Source: DASQMT01 sp963835735 (GTDB lineage: Bacteria > Actinomycetota > Thermoleophilia > Solirubrobacterales > Solirubrobacteraceae). Taken from it: a DNA stretch of 64,000 bases. Positions 40,814-49,741 of the stretch are shown here, piece after piece. The notes beneath the pieces were generated by a model that ran no database searches, was not told where the DNA came from, and saw nothing but the letters and a program-made list of their open reading frames with translations. The DNA lies in the NCBI GenBank assembly GCA_963835735.1, contig CAWIGP010000008.1, forward strand, positions 1 to 64,000. The letters are read 5' to 3'. Numbering within the stretch: the first letter of the stretch is position 1; every line of letters starts with the position of its first letter. The translations under genes were made by a program, and so were the position numbers.

Positions 40814-42828
40814 GCCTGGAGACGTACGGCTGGCTGGTACTGCTGTTCCCGCTCGGCGGGACGGTGCTGATCGCGCTCACGTTCCGGGCGCTGCCGAGCA
40901 AGCTGCACGGCTGGATCGGCACGCTCGCGATCTTGCTCTCGTTCCTCGCGGCGATCGGCGCGCTCGTGCAGCTGCAGGACCTGGGCGAGGAGGAGCGCCA
41001 GGTCACGACGGTCGCGTGGGACTACGCCAACACGGTCGGCGTCGACGCGCAGCTGTCGCTGCTGCTCGACCCCCTGTCGGTGTTCATGGCGCTCGTCGTG
41101 TCGGGCGTCTCGACGCTGATCCACCTCTACGCGGTCAGTTACATGGCGTCCGATCGCGGCTACACGCGCTTCTTCGCGTACCTGAACTTCTTCGTGTTCA
41201 GCATGCTGCTGCTGGTCCTGGCCGGGAACTTCTTCTTCTTGATCGTCGGCTGGGCGTTCGTCGGCGCCGCGTCGTACCTGTTGATCAGCTTCTGGTACCG
41301 GCGCACCACGGCGACCGCGGCGGGGATCAAGGCGTTCGTCATCAACGTGGTCGGCGACGCCGGCCTCGTGCTCGGCACCTACTTCATCTTCAGGCAGACC
41401 GGGTCGCTCGACTTCCTGCAGGCGTTCGCGGCTGCGGACGAGTTCTCCCGCAACGACGGCGACCTCGTCGCCGGCTGCCTGCTGCTGCTGGTCGGCGCGT
41501 TCGCAAAATCCGCCCAGGTGCCGCTGCACACCTGGCTGCCGGACGCGATGGAGGGCCCGACGCCGGTCTCCGCCCTGATCCACGCGGCCACGATGGTCAC
41601 CGCCGGCGTCTACCTGATCGCGCGCATGCACCCGTTCTTCGAGCAGGCCCCGGCGGCCGCCGACGTCGGCGCGATCGTCGGCTGCGCGACGCTGCTGATC
41701 GCCGCCACGATCGGTCTCGTCGTGACCGATCTCAAGCGCGTCATCGCCTACTCGACGATGTCGCAGATCGGCTACATGGTCCTGGGCGTCTGTTCGTTCG
41801 CGTACGCCGCCGGGCTGTTCCACCTGATGACGCACGCGTTCTTCAAGGCGCTGCTGTTCATGGCGGCCGGCTCGGTGATCTCGGCGATGGCGGGCGAGCA
41901 GAACCTCGACAAGATGGGCGGCTTCAGGAAGGCGATGCCGTTCACGTTCGCCGCCATGGTGATCGGCGGGCTGTCGCTCGCCGGCGTGCCGCCGTTCTCC
42001 GGCTTCTTCTCCAAGGACGAGATCCTCGCGCTGGTGATCGCGCGCGACGACTGGCACATCGTGCTCGGCGTGCTCGGCTACATCGGCGCGTTCATGACCG
42101 CGATCTACACGTGGCGGATGATCTTCCGCGCGTTCTACGGCCCGCCGGTCGAGCCCGCGCGCGAACTGGAGGACGGGCATCTGCACCACGCGCCCGAGCC
42201 GTTCAACCCGGCGAGCGGCGAGGTCGAGGACACCGACGTCGGCTTCCCCGGTCCCGACCACCACATCGCCGAGCGGGAGTGGAGCATGAAGGTGGCCATG
42301 GCGCTGCTGGCGGTCGGCGCGACGTTCGCCGGCCTGCTCCAGATCCCGAAGGTGACCGACGTGGTGCACACGTTCCTCGAGCCGAGCTTCCACGACTCGC
42401 GCTACTACGAGTCGCTGGAGGCGTCCGATGGCGTGACGTGGGGCGGCCTGATCGTCGGCACCGTGCTCGCGCTCGGCGGCATCGCGCTCGCGTACCGGCT
42501 GTGGGTGGTGGACAGCGACCGCAGCATCGTCACCGGGATGCGCGAGCGGCTCGCGGGCGCCTACACGCTGTTCTCGCACAAGTGGTACTTCGACGAGATC
42601 ATCGACACGCTCGTCGTGCGGCCGTTCGCGATGTTCGGGCGCTTCTCGCGCGACGTGTTCGAGCGGGTCGTCGTCAACGGGCTGATCGTCGGCGCTCCGG
42701 CGGGCGCGGTCCGTGCCGGCTCGGCCGCCGTGCGCGCCGTGCAGTCCGGGTTCCTGCGCTACTACGCGGCGCTGCTGCTCGTCGGCGTCACCGGCCTCGG
42801 CCTCTACTTCCTGCTCGCCGCGTCATGA
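40810..42828 (+). CDS. nuoL: NADH-quinone oxidoreductase subunit L
   Basis: The protein has 672 residues of an antiporter-like proton-pumping subunit with about 14-16 helices. FAKSAQVPLHTWLPDAMEGP carries the key Lys and Trp-Leu-Pro-Asp-Ala motif, with SALIHAATMVTAGVYL next. The long C-terminal lateral helix region is present. The 3' end overlaps nuoM by 4 bp. Confidence 0.97.
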   Translation: MSLETYGWLVLLFPLGGTVLIALTFRALPSKLHGWIGTLAILLSFLAAIGALVQLQDLGEEERQVTTVAWDYANTVGVDAQLSLLLDPLSVFMALVVSGVSTLIHLYAVSYMASDRGYTRFFAYLNFFVFSMLLLVLAGNFFFLIVGWAFVGAASYLLISFWYRRTTATAAGIKAFVINVVGDAGLVLGTYFIFRQTGSLDFLQAFAAADEFSRNDGDLVAGCLLLLVGAFAKSAQVPLHTWLPDAMEGPTPVSALIHAATMVTAGVYLIARMHPFFEQAPAAADVGAIVGCATLLIAATIGLVVTDLKRVIAYSTMSQIGYMVLGVCSFAYAAGLFHLMTHAFFKALLFMAAGSVISAMAGEQNLDKMGGFRKAMPFTFAAMVIGGLSLAGVPPFSGFFSKDEILALVIARDDWHIVLGVLGYIGAFMTAIYTWRMIFRAFYGPPVEPARELEDGHLHHAPEPFNPASGEVEDTDVGFPGPDHHIAEREWSMKVAMALLAVGATFAGLLQIPKVTDVVHTFLEPSFHDSRYYESLEASDGVTWGGLIVGTVLALGGIALAYRLWVVDSDRSIVTGMRERLAGAYTLFSHKWYFDEIIDTLVVRPFAMFGRFSRDVFERVVVNGLIVGAPAGAVRAGSAAVRAVQSGFLRYYAALLLVGVTGLGLYFLLAAS

Positions 42829-44318
42829 CCATCCACCTCTCGATCCTGCTGTTCTTCCCGCTCGTGCTGGCCACGCTGGGCGCATTCGCCCCGCGCACCG
42901 TCGCGCCGCTGATGCTGCTGGTCGGCTCGCTCGTGGCGCTCGCGTACGCCGTGCTGATGCTGTTCGACTTCGACGGCGGTTCGGACAGGCTCCAGTACGT
43001 CACCGACGACAAGTGGATCCCGGAGCTGGGTATTCGCTACATGCTCGGCGTCGACGGGCTCAACTTGTGGCTGATCGGGCTCACCGCGCTGCTGTTCACG
43101 GCCACCGCGGTGTGGCTGGTGGTGCGGCCGCCGGCCGAGCGGGTGCAGCTGTACGTGTTCTGGGTCGGGCTGGCCGAGACCGCGGTGCTGGGCGCGTTCA
43201 TGGCCCAGGACCTGATCCTGTTCGTCCTGTTCTTCGACCTGATGCTGGTGCCGTTCTACTTCCTCGTCGGCCAGTGGGGCGGGCCTGACCGGATCGCGGC
43301 GACGTTCAAGCTCGTCGTCTACACGCTCGTCGGCTCGCTGCTGATGCTCGCGGCGGCGGTCGCGACCGGTGTCACGGCGAACGGCGGCGAGAGCTTCTCG
43401 ATCGAGCGGCTCGCGACCGAGCGCCTGGATACCGGGGCACAGCGCTGGATCTTCGTCGCGTTCGCGCTCGCGTTCCTGATCAAGATGCCGGCGTTCCCGT
43501 TCCACGGCTGGATGCCGGACGGCTACCGCAACATGCCGCTGCCGGTGCTGGCGGTCTTCTCGGCGGTGCTCTCGAAGGTCGCCGCCTACGGCTTCCTGCG
43601 CGTGGTGCTGCCCGTCTTCCCCGACGCCACCGAGGACTTCCAGACGGTGATGCTGCTGCTCGCGCTGGCGTCGATCCTGTACGGCTCCGCGCAGGCGTTC
43701 ACGCAGACGAACACGCGGATGATCCTCGGCTACTCGTCGGTCGCGCAGCTCGGCTTCATCACGCTCGGGATCTTCGCGCTGGGCGAGGCAGCGGGCGCGC
43801 AGGGCGCGCTGCTGCAGATGCTCAACCACGGGCTGGTCGTCGCGGCGCTGTTCTTCATCATCGCGCTGCTGCTCGATCGGACCGAGTCCGAGGACATCCG
43901 CGAGATGGGCGGCGTGGCGTTCCGCGCGCCGGTGCTCTCGACGCTGTTCCTGATCGTCACGCTCGCCACGCTCGCGATGCCCGGCTCGGCCAACTTCGCG
44001 GGCGAGTTCCTGATCCTGCTCGGGCTGTTCAACACTAAGCTCGTGATCGCGATCATCGCGTTCACCGGGGTCGTGATGGCGTCGGTGTACATGCTGCGGA
44101 TGTTCATCCGCGCGGTCCACAACCGTGTCGGCGCGAACGTCAAATCGTTCGACCTGAGCGCGCGCGACGCGCTCGTGCTCGTGCCGCTCGTGCTGGTCAT
44201 CCTCGCGTTCGCGGTGTACCCGCAGCAGGCGCTGGACGACTCCGAGGCCAGCGTCGAGCGCGTGGTGGGCGTGTCGTCCGAGGCGGTCGGGGTCGCGCAG
44301 CGGGAGGTGGCGCCGTGA
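42825..44318 (+). CDS. nuoM: NADH-quinone oxidoreductase subunit M
   Basis: The protein has 497 residues, the second antiporter-like subunit. It has FLIKMPAFPFHGWMPDGYRN and ILGYSSVAQLGFITLGIF. The ATG at 42825 is inside the nuoL stop; a much longer open frame upstream only shadows nuoL. It overlaps nuoN by 4 bp. Confidence 0.97.
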   Translation: MTIHLSILLFFPLVLATLGAFAPRTVAPLMLLVGSLVALAYAVLMLFDFDGGSDRLQYVTDDKWIPELGIRYMLGVDGLNLWLIGLTALLFTATAVWLVVRPPAERVQLYVFWVGLAETAVLGAFMAQDLILFVLFFDLMLVPFYFLVGQWGGPDRIAATFKLVVYTLVGSLLMLAAAVATGVTANGGESFSIERLATERLDTGAQRWIFVAFALAFLIKMPAFPFHGWMPDGYRNMPLPVLAVFSAVLSKVAAYGFLRVVLPVFPDATEDFQTVMLLLALASILYGSAQAFTQTNTRMILGYSSVAQLGFITLGIFALGEAAGAQGALLQMLNHGLVVAALFFIIALLLDRTESEDIREMGGVAFRAPVLSTLFLIVTLATLAMPGSANFAGEFLILLGLFNTKLVIAIIAFTGVVMASVYMLRMFIRAVHNRVGANVKSFDLSARDALVLVPLVLVILAFAVYPQQALDDSEASVERVVGVSSEAVGVAQREVAP

Positions 44319-45883
44319 CGTTCGCCGCCGAGGCGGTGCAGGGCCCGCACATCGACTGGATGGCGATCTCGCCGGTCGTCGCCCTCGTCGGCGGCGCGTG
44401 CATCGTGCTGCTGACGGGGCTGCTGCGCGCGCGCTTCGTGCGCCACACGCTGGTGCCGCTGCTCACGCTGGCGACGCTCGGCACGGCCGCGGGCCTGAGC
44501 ATCGCGACCTGGGGCGACAACGTCAGCGTCGTCGCCGACGCGATGAAGATGGACGACCTGACGCTGTTCCTGGGCCTCGTGTTCATCGCCTCGGCCGCGG
44601 GCGCGGTGCTCCTCTCCTGGCGCGGGATCGCGCCGCGCGAGGCGGGGCACGGCGAGTTCTACGCGCTGCTGCTGACCGTCGTGGCCGGGATGTTCGTGCT
44701 CGCCGCGGCCACCAACCTCGTCACGGTGTTCATCGGCTACGAGCTGCTCTCGATCCCGCTCTACGTGCTGTGCGCGACCGAGATGCGGCGCGAGCGGTCG
44801 CTCGAGTCGGGCCTGAAGTACCTGATCATCGGGTCGGTCGGCTCGGCGACGCTGCTGTACGGGCTGGCGTTCGTGTACGGGGCGACCGGCGAGACGAGCT
44901 TCTCGGGGATCGCCGACGCGATCGGCCCCGTGAGCGACGACGTGCTGCTGCTCACCGGGCTCGCGCTGGTCGTGGCCGGGCTGGCGTTCAAGGCGTCGGT
45001 CGCTCCGTTCCACCAGTGGACGCCGGACGTCTACGAGGGCGCGCCGACGCCGATCACCGCGTTCATGGCCGTGGCGACCAAGGCGGCGGCGTTCGGCGTG
45101 ATCATCCGCTTCTTCGACGTCGCGGTGATCGGGGCGTCGGAAACCTGGGCGCCGGCGCTCGCGACGCTCGCGCTGATCACGATCATCGTCGGCAACGTGG
45201 GCGCGATCGGGCAGTCGTCACTGAAGCGGCTGCTGGCGTACTCCGGCGTCGCGCAGGCGGGCTATATGCTCGCCGGCGTCGTCGTGACCACGCAGCTCGG
45301 CGTGCGCGCGGCGGTGTTCTACATCGCGGTCTACCTGTTCATGAACATCGCCGCGTTCGCGGTGATCGTCGCGCGAGAACGCGAGACCGGGCGGGGCGAC
45401 GACATCTCGACGCTCTACGGGCTCGGCGCCGAGCGGCCGCTGCTCGCATGGCCGATGACGATCGCGATGCTGTCGCTGGGCGGCTTTCCCGCGACCGCCG
45501 GGTTCTTCGGCAAGGTCTACCTGATCGGTGCGGCGGTGGACAACGGATACACGTGGCTCGGCGTGGCAATCGTGATCGGGTCGGCGATCTCGCTCGCGTA
45601 CTACCTGAGGGTGGTGGCGGCGGTGTGGATGCGCGCGCCCGGCGAGCGGACCGCGGCTGTGGTCGCGGCGCGGCCGGCGATCGCCGGCGGGTCCGCCGAA
45701 GCCGACGCGGACGAGGAGGCGGTCGCGGCGAGCGCCCGCGTGGCGGGGCAGCGGCTCGTCCAGCCCGAGGTCATCGGGCTCGGCGTGTTGTGCGCGGCGG
45801 CGACGGTGTTCTTCGGCGTGTACCCGAGCCCGCTGCTCGATCTGGCTCAGGACGCGGGCGCGGCGCTGACGAATCTGCTCTGA
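44315..45883 (+). CDS. nuoN: NADH-quinone oxidoreductase subunit N
   Basis: The protein has 522 residues, the third antiporter-like subunit. It has FKASVAPFHQWTPDVYEGAP and RLLAYSGVAQAGYMLAG. An Ala/Glu-rich cytoplasmic insertion of about 50 residues (roughly 440-490) lies before the last helix. It is the final gene of the operon. No strong terminator is visible in the 40 bp before the next gene. Confidence 0.96.
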   Translation: MTFAAEAVQGPHIDWMAISPVVALVGGACIVLLTGLLRARFVRHTLVPLLTLATLGTAAGLSIATWGDNVSVVADAMKMDDLTLFLGLVFIASAAGAVLLSWRGIAPREAGHGEFYALLLTVVAGMFVLAAATNLVTVFIGYELLSIPLYVLCATEMRRERSLESGLKYLIIGSVGSATLLYGLAFVYGATGETSFSGIADAIGPVSDDVLLLTGLALVVAGLAFKASVAPFHQWTPDVYEGAPTPITAFMAVATKAAAFGVIIRFFDVAVIGASETWAPALATLALITIIVGNVGAIGQSSLKRLLAYSGVAQAGYMLAGVVVTTQLGVRAAVFYIAVYLFMNIAAFAVIVARERETGRGDDISTLYGLGAERPLLAWPMTIAMLSLGGFPATAGFFGKVYLIGAAVDNGYTWLGVAIVIGSAISLAYYLRVVAAVWMRAPGERTAAVVAARPAIAGGSAEADADEEAVAASARVAGQRLVQPEVIGLGVLCAAATVFFGVYPSPLLDLAQDAGAALTNLL

Positions 45884-45923
45884 GCCGGGGGCGAGACATC
45901 CGCGTCCGCGCCTAGTCAGGGGT

Positions 45924-47048
45924 GTGCGTCGAAATGCCGGCCAGGCGTCACCCGAGTACGTCGCGATCCTCCTCGTCGTCGTCACGGTGCTGGCGGGCGC
46001 GGCGGCGACCGTCGCCGCGGTGCCGGGAGTCGGCGGCCGCGTCGTCAAGACGGTCCGCACGGGCATCTGCATCGTCGGCGGGGATCTCTGCCGGCCGTCC
46101 GACGCCGCGGCCGCCGGTCTGCCGCCGTGCGTCACCTCGGCGCGCTCGGATCGCCAGGACACGACGCTCGACGTCGCCGTCGTGCGCTTGGGCGGGCACG
46201 GCGAGTGGCAGCTCGCGCTGCAGTCCGACGGCGGGGCGGTCGTCACGCGGCTCGAGCAGAACGAGATCGGCGGGAGCGTCGGGGTCGGGCTCACGTTCAG
46301 CCCGGTGGGGATCGACGGTTCGGCGCGCGCGATGGCGACGATCGGCTACCGCGCGGGCAGGTCGTGGCGCTTCCCCGACGCCGCGGCGGCGCGCTCGTTC
46401 CTCGAGGACGCGAAGCGGGCCGAGCCCGCGCGCGAGCCGGACGTGCGCTGGGACGCGCTCACCGGCGGCGCGCGCGCCTCTGCCGGCGCCGCTCTCGCCG
46501 ACCTCGCGCGCGCGGGCGTCTCCACCTCCGCCGACGCGGCGATCGGGCTGCGGCGTGACGGCGCACGCAGCACGCTGACGGTCGACCTCGGGAGCGCGGA
46601 CCCCGAGTTCGCGCTCGAGCTGCCCGGCTTCCCGGCGGCGCCGGCCGGGCGGCGCTCAGTCGTCGCCGATGTCAGCTGGGAGGCTGGCGCGGTCCGCGAG
46701 CTCGTGCTGCGCGCCGCGACGGCTTCGGACGGCCGGCTCGAGGAGCTCGGCGCACGGCTCGACCTGCGCGACGACGGCAGCCGGGCGATCGCGGAGCACG
46801 TGCTGCGGCCGGGACGCACGGCGGACGACCTGCGCGCGCTGATGCGGCGGGTCGCGACTCACGGCGTGGTCGAGCGCACGGGTTACGCGGTCGCCGAGCG
46901 GCGCCGCGGCTTCAGCGTCGCCGGCCGGCTCGGGGTGGCGCTCGGCCTCTCGCACGAGCGCATCACCGCGGAGCGCCGGCTGGTCGACGCGACGGCCTGG
47001 GTCCGCGGTGGTCCACCGCAGCGCAGATTCGACTGTCTCGGCGTGTAA
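45924..47048 (+). CDS. Flp/TadE-type prepilin-like protein with large C-terminal domain
   Basis: The protein has 374 residues. The N-terminus MRRNAGQASPEYVAILLV is a short basic leader followed by GQASPEYV and one hydrophobic helix (about 13-32). This resembles Flp/TadE class III prepilin sequences, with the +5 Glu. A ~340-residue Ala/Arg-rich extracytoplasmic region of no recognised family follows, with a few Cys (CIVGGDLC, PPC and a final RFDC). Typical Flp pilins end after the helix, so this would be a minor pseudopilin or TadE-like anchor. No tad assembly genes are adjacent. Confidence 0.6.
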   Translation: MRRNAGQASPEYVAILLVVVTVLAGAAATVAAVPGVGGRVVKTVRTGICIVGGDLCRPSDAAAAGLPPCVTSARSDRQDTTLDVAVVRLGGHGEWQLALQSDGGAVVTRLEQNEIGGSVGVGLTFSPVGIDGSARAMATIGYRAGRSWRFPDAAAARSFLEDAKRAEPAREPDVRWDALTGGARASAGAALADLARAGVSTSADAAIGLRRDGARSTLTVDLGSADPEFALELPGFPAAPAGRRSVVADVSWEAGAVRELVLRAATASDGRLEELGARLDLRDDGSRAIAEHVLRPGRTADDLRALMRRVATHGVVERTGYAVAERRRGFSVAGRLGVALGLSHERITAERRLVDATAWVRGGPPQRRFDCLGV

Positions 47049-47052
47049 CTAT

Positions 47053-47065
47053 CCGCAATTTGCGG
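47053..47065. repeat. Palindrome upstream of the DUF378 gene
   Basis: CCGCAA-T-TTGCGG is a perfect inverted repeat, 5 bp after the preceding stop and 47 bp before the DUF378 start. It could be an operator. Confidence 0.35.
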
Positions 47066-47112
47066 CGTACTTCGTGGCGTCTCACACAATCCGTCGCACT
47101 AAAGGAGGAGCG

Positions 47113-47346
47113 ATGGAGTTCATGAAGCGGCTCGAGCCGTTGTGGCTCTTGCTGATCGTGCTGGGAGCCCTCAACTGGCTCATGGTCGGTCTCTTCGACA
47201 CGAACGTCGTGACGGAGATCTTCGGGTCCGGGACCGCGAGCGACGTCGTGTACGTCATCGTCGGGATCGCCGGCCTCGCCATGCTGCCCCGGCTGTTCGA
47301 CGACGCGCGCGTCGCGACCGGCCGCACGCACCCGACCGGCGCCTGA
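47113..47346 (+). CDS. DUF378 family small membrane protein
   Basis: The protein has 77 residues with two membrane helices. WLLLIVLGALNWLMVGLFD followed by VVYVIVGIAGLAML matches DUF378 (PF04070), of unknown function. A very strong ribosome site (AAAGGAGGAG) precedes the ATG at 47113, suggesting high expression. Confidence 0.88.
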   Translation: MEFMKRLEPLWLLLIVLGALNWLMVGLFDTNVVTEIFGSGTASDVVYVIVGIAGLAMLPRLFDDARVATGRTHPTGA

Positions 47347-47362
47347 CGCGCCTGCGCCGAGC

Positions 47363-47386
47363 GGGCCGGGGGTGCACACCCGGCCC
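47363..47386 (+). terminator. Terminator-like hairpin after the DUF378 gene
   Basis: GGGCCGGG / CCCGGCCC encloses a loop that can pair further (GGTG/CACC with one mismatch), 17 bp after the stop. There is no T tract. Confidence 0.5.
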
Positions 47387-47407
47387 GGACGGCCACGCGC
47401 GCCGCAC

Positions 47408-47500
47408 CGGCTCGTCCGCGCGCCGCAAGGGCGCGGCTCGTCCGCCCGACCGCACCAGCGCGGCTCGTCCGCCCGCCCGCCGCAACGCGGCCTCGTCGCC
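47408..47500. repeat. Short tandem repeat, four units of 26-27 bp
   Basis: CGGCTCGTCCGC recurs at 47408, 47434 and 47461, and a degenerate copy lies at 47488, separated by GC-rich filler. It is non-coding and lies just upstream of the ThyX-like gene. Confidence 0.55.
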
Positions 47501-47535
47501 GTGCCGTCGGATCACGGCGCTAGCCTCACGCTCCG

Positions 47536-49122
<1,587 letters not shown>

Positions 49123-49125
49123 GCC

Positions 49126-49418
49126 GCGGCGCGGGCGGCGCGCACGCGAACGCGCGCTCGTTATCTCACGCGCGCGCACGGCGGCAGTGACGGGAGCGCG
49201 GCGCGGGCGGCGCGCACGCGAACGCGCCCTCGCTTTCTCACGCGCGCGCACAGCGGCAGTGACGGGAGCGCGGCGCGGGCGGCGCGAACTCACGCGAACG
49301 CGCCCCCCCGGCGCGACCGCTCGCGTACGGCGGCAGTGAGGGAGCGGGGCGCGGGCGCCGCGAACTCACGCGAACGCGCCCTCCGGCGCGACCGCTCGCG
49401 TACGGCGGCAGTGAGGGG
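49126..49418. repeat. Four tandem ~72-75-bp repeats
   Basis: Units start at 49126, 49198, 49270 and 49344. Each begins GCGG(G)GCGCGGGCG, contains CACGCGAACGCG and ends near CGGCAGTGA(C)GGGAG. Units 1 and 2 are nearly identical, units 3 and 4 form a second subtype. The stretch is non-coding and lies between thyX-like and tgpA-like genes. Confidence 0.85.
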
Positions 49419-49433
49419 TTGTGTGATCGGCGG

Positions 49434-49605
49434 TGTTGCGCCTTGACCGCGCTATCCGCGGCTAAAGCGCAACACAGTAGGGCGGCGCAGGCGCGAACCG
49501 CCGCGCCACCATTCTGTTTCGCCTTGACCTGCTAAGGCGCGACGCAGCAGGCGGGCTGCCGCTCTGTTGCGTTTCGTGGTCGGTATGCGACCACGAGACG
49601 CAACA
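49434..49605. repeat. Cluster of three related hairpins
   Basis: Hairpin 1 (49434-49474) has arms TGTTGCGC/GCGCAACA. Hairpin 2 (49520-49539) has CGCCTT/AAGGCG. Hairpin 3 (49565-49605) has an 18-bp stem beginning TGTTGCG, ending CGCAACA, with one G-T pair and a 5-nt loop. Hairpins 1 and 3 end in CGCAACACAG, and hairpins 1 and 2 share CGCCTTGACC. They look like copies of a REP-like palindromic element. Positions 49606-49741 hold no recognisable gene. Confidence 0.7.
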
Positions 49606-49741
49606 CAGGCGCGATCCCACGATCCGGGCCCTCCTTCAATGCTGCAGTTGACGTTCGACGGCCGTGACGCCGCGCCAGTCGCGCCGAGGCGAACGCCCCG
49701 CGGCGACGCGCGCGGTGACGCCGCGCCGTGCGCGCCGCGCG

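Noticed and set aside
41016..44318. A 1100-codon open frame that could be read as a NuoM fusion protein
   Set aside because: The first 600 codons are an Arg-rich shadow of nuoL. The NuoM N-terminus starts at 42825 with the usual 4-bp overlap.
43730..45013. Large minus-strand frame opposite nuoM/nuoN
   Set aside because: The composition (Arg/Gln/His-rich low complexity) and the intact nuo genes on the other strand mark it as a shadow.
49126..49418. Tandem repeats considered as a CRISPR array
   Set aside because: The units are contiguous 72-75-bp repeats without unique spacers, and no cas gene is nearby.
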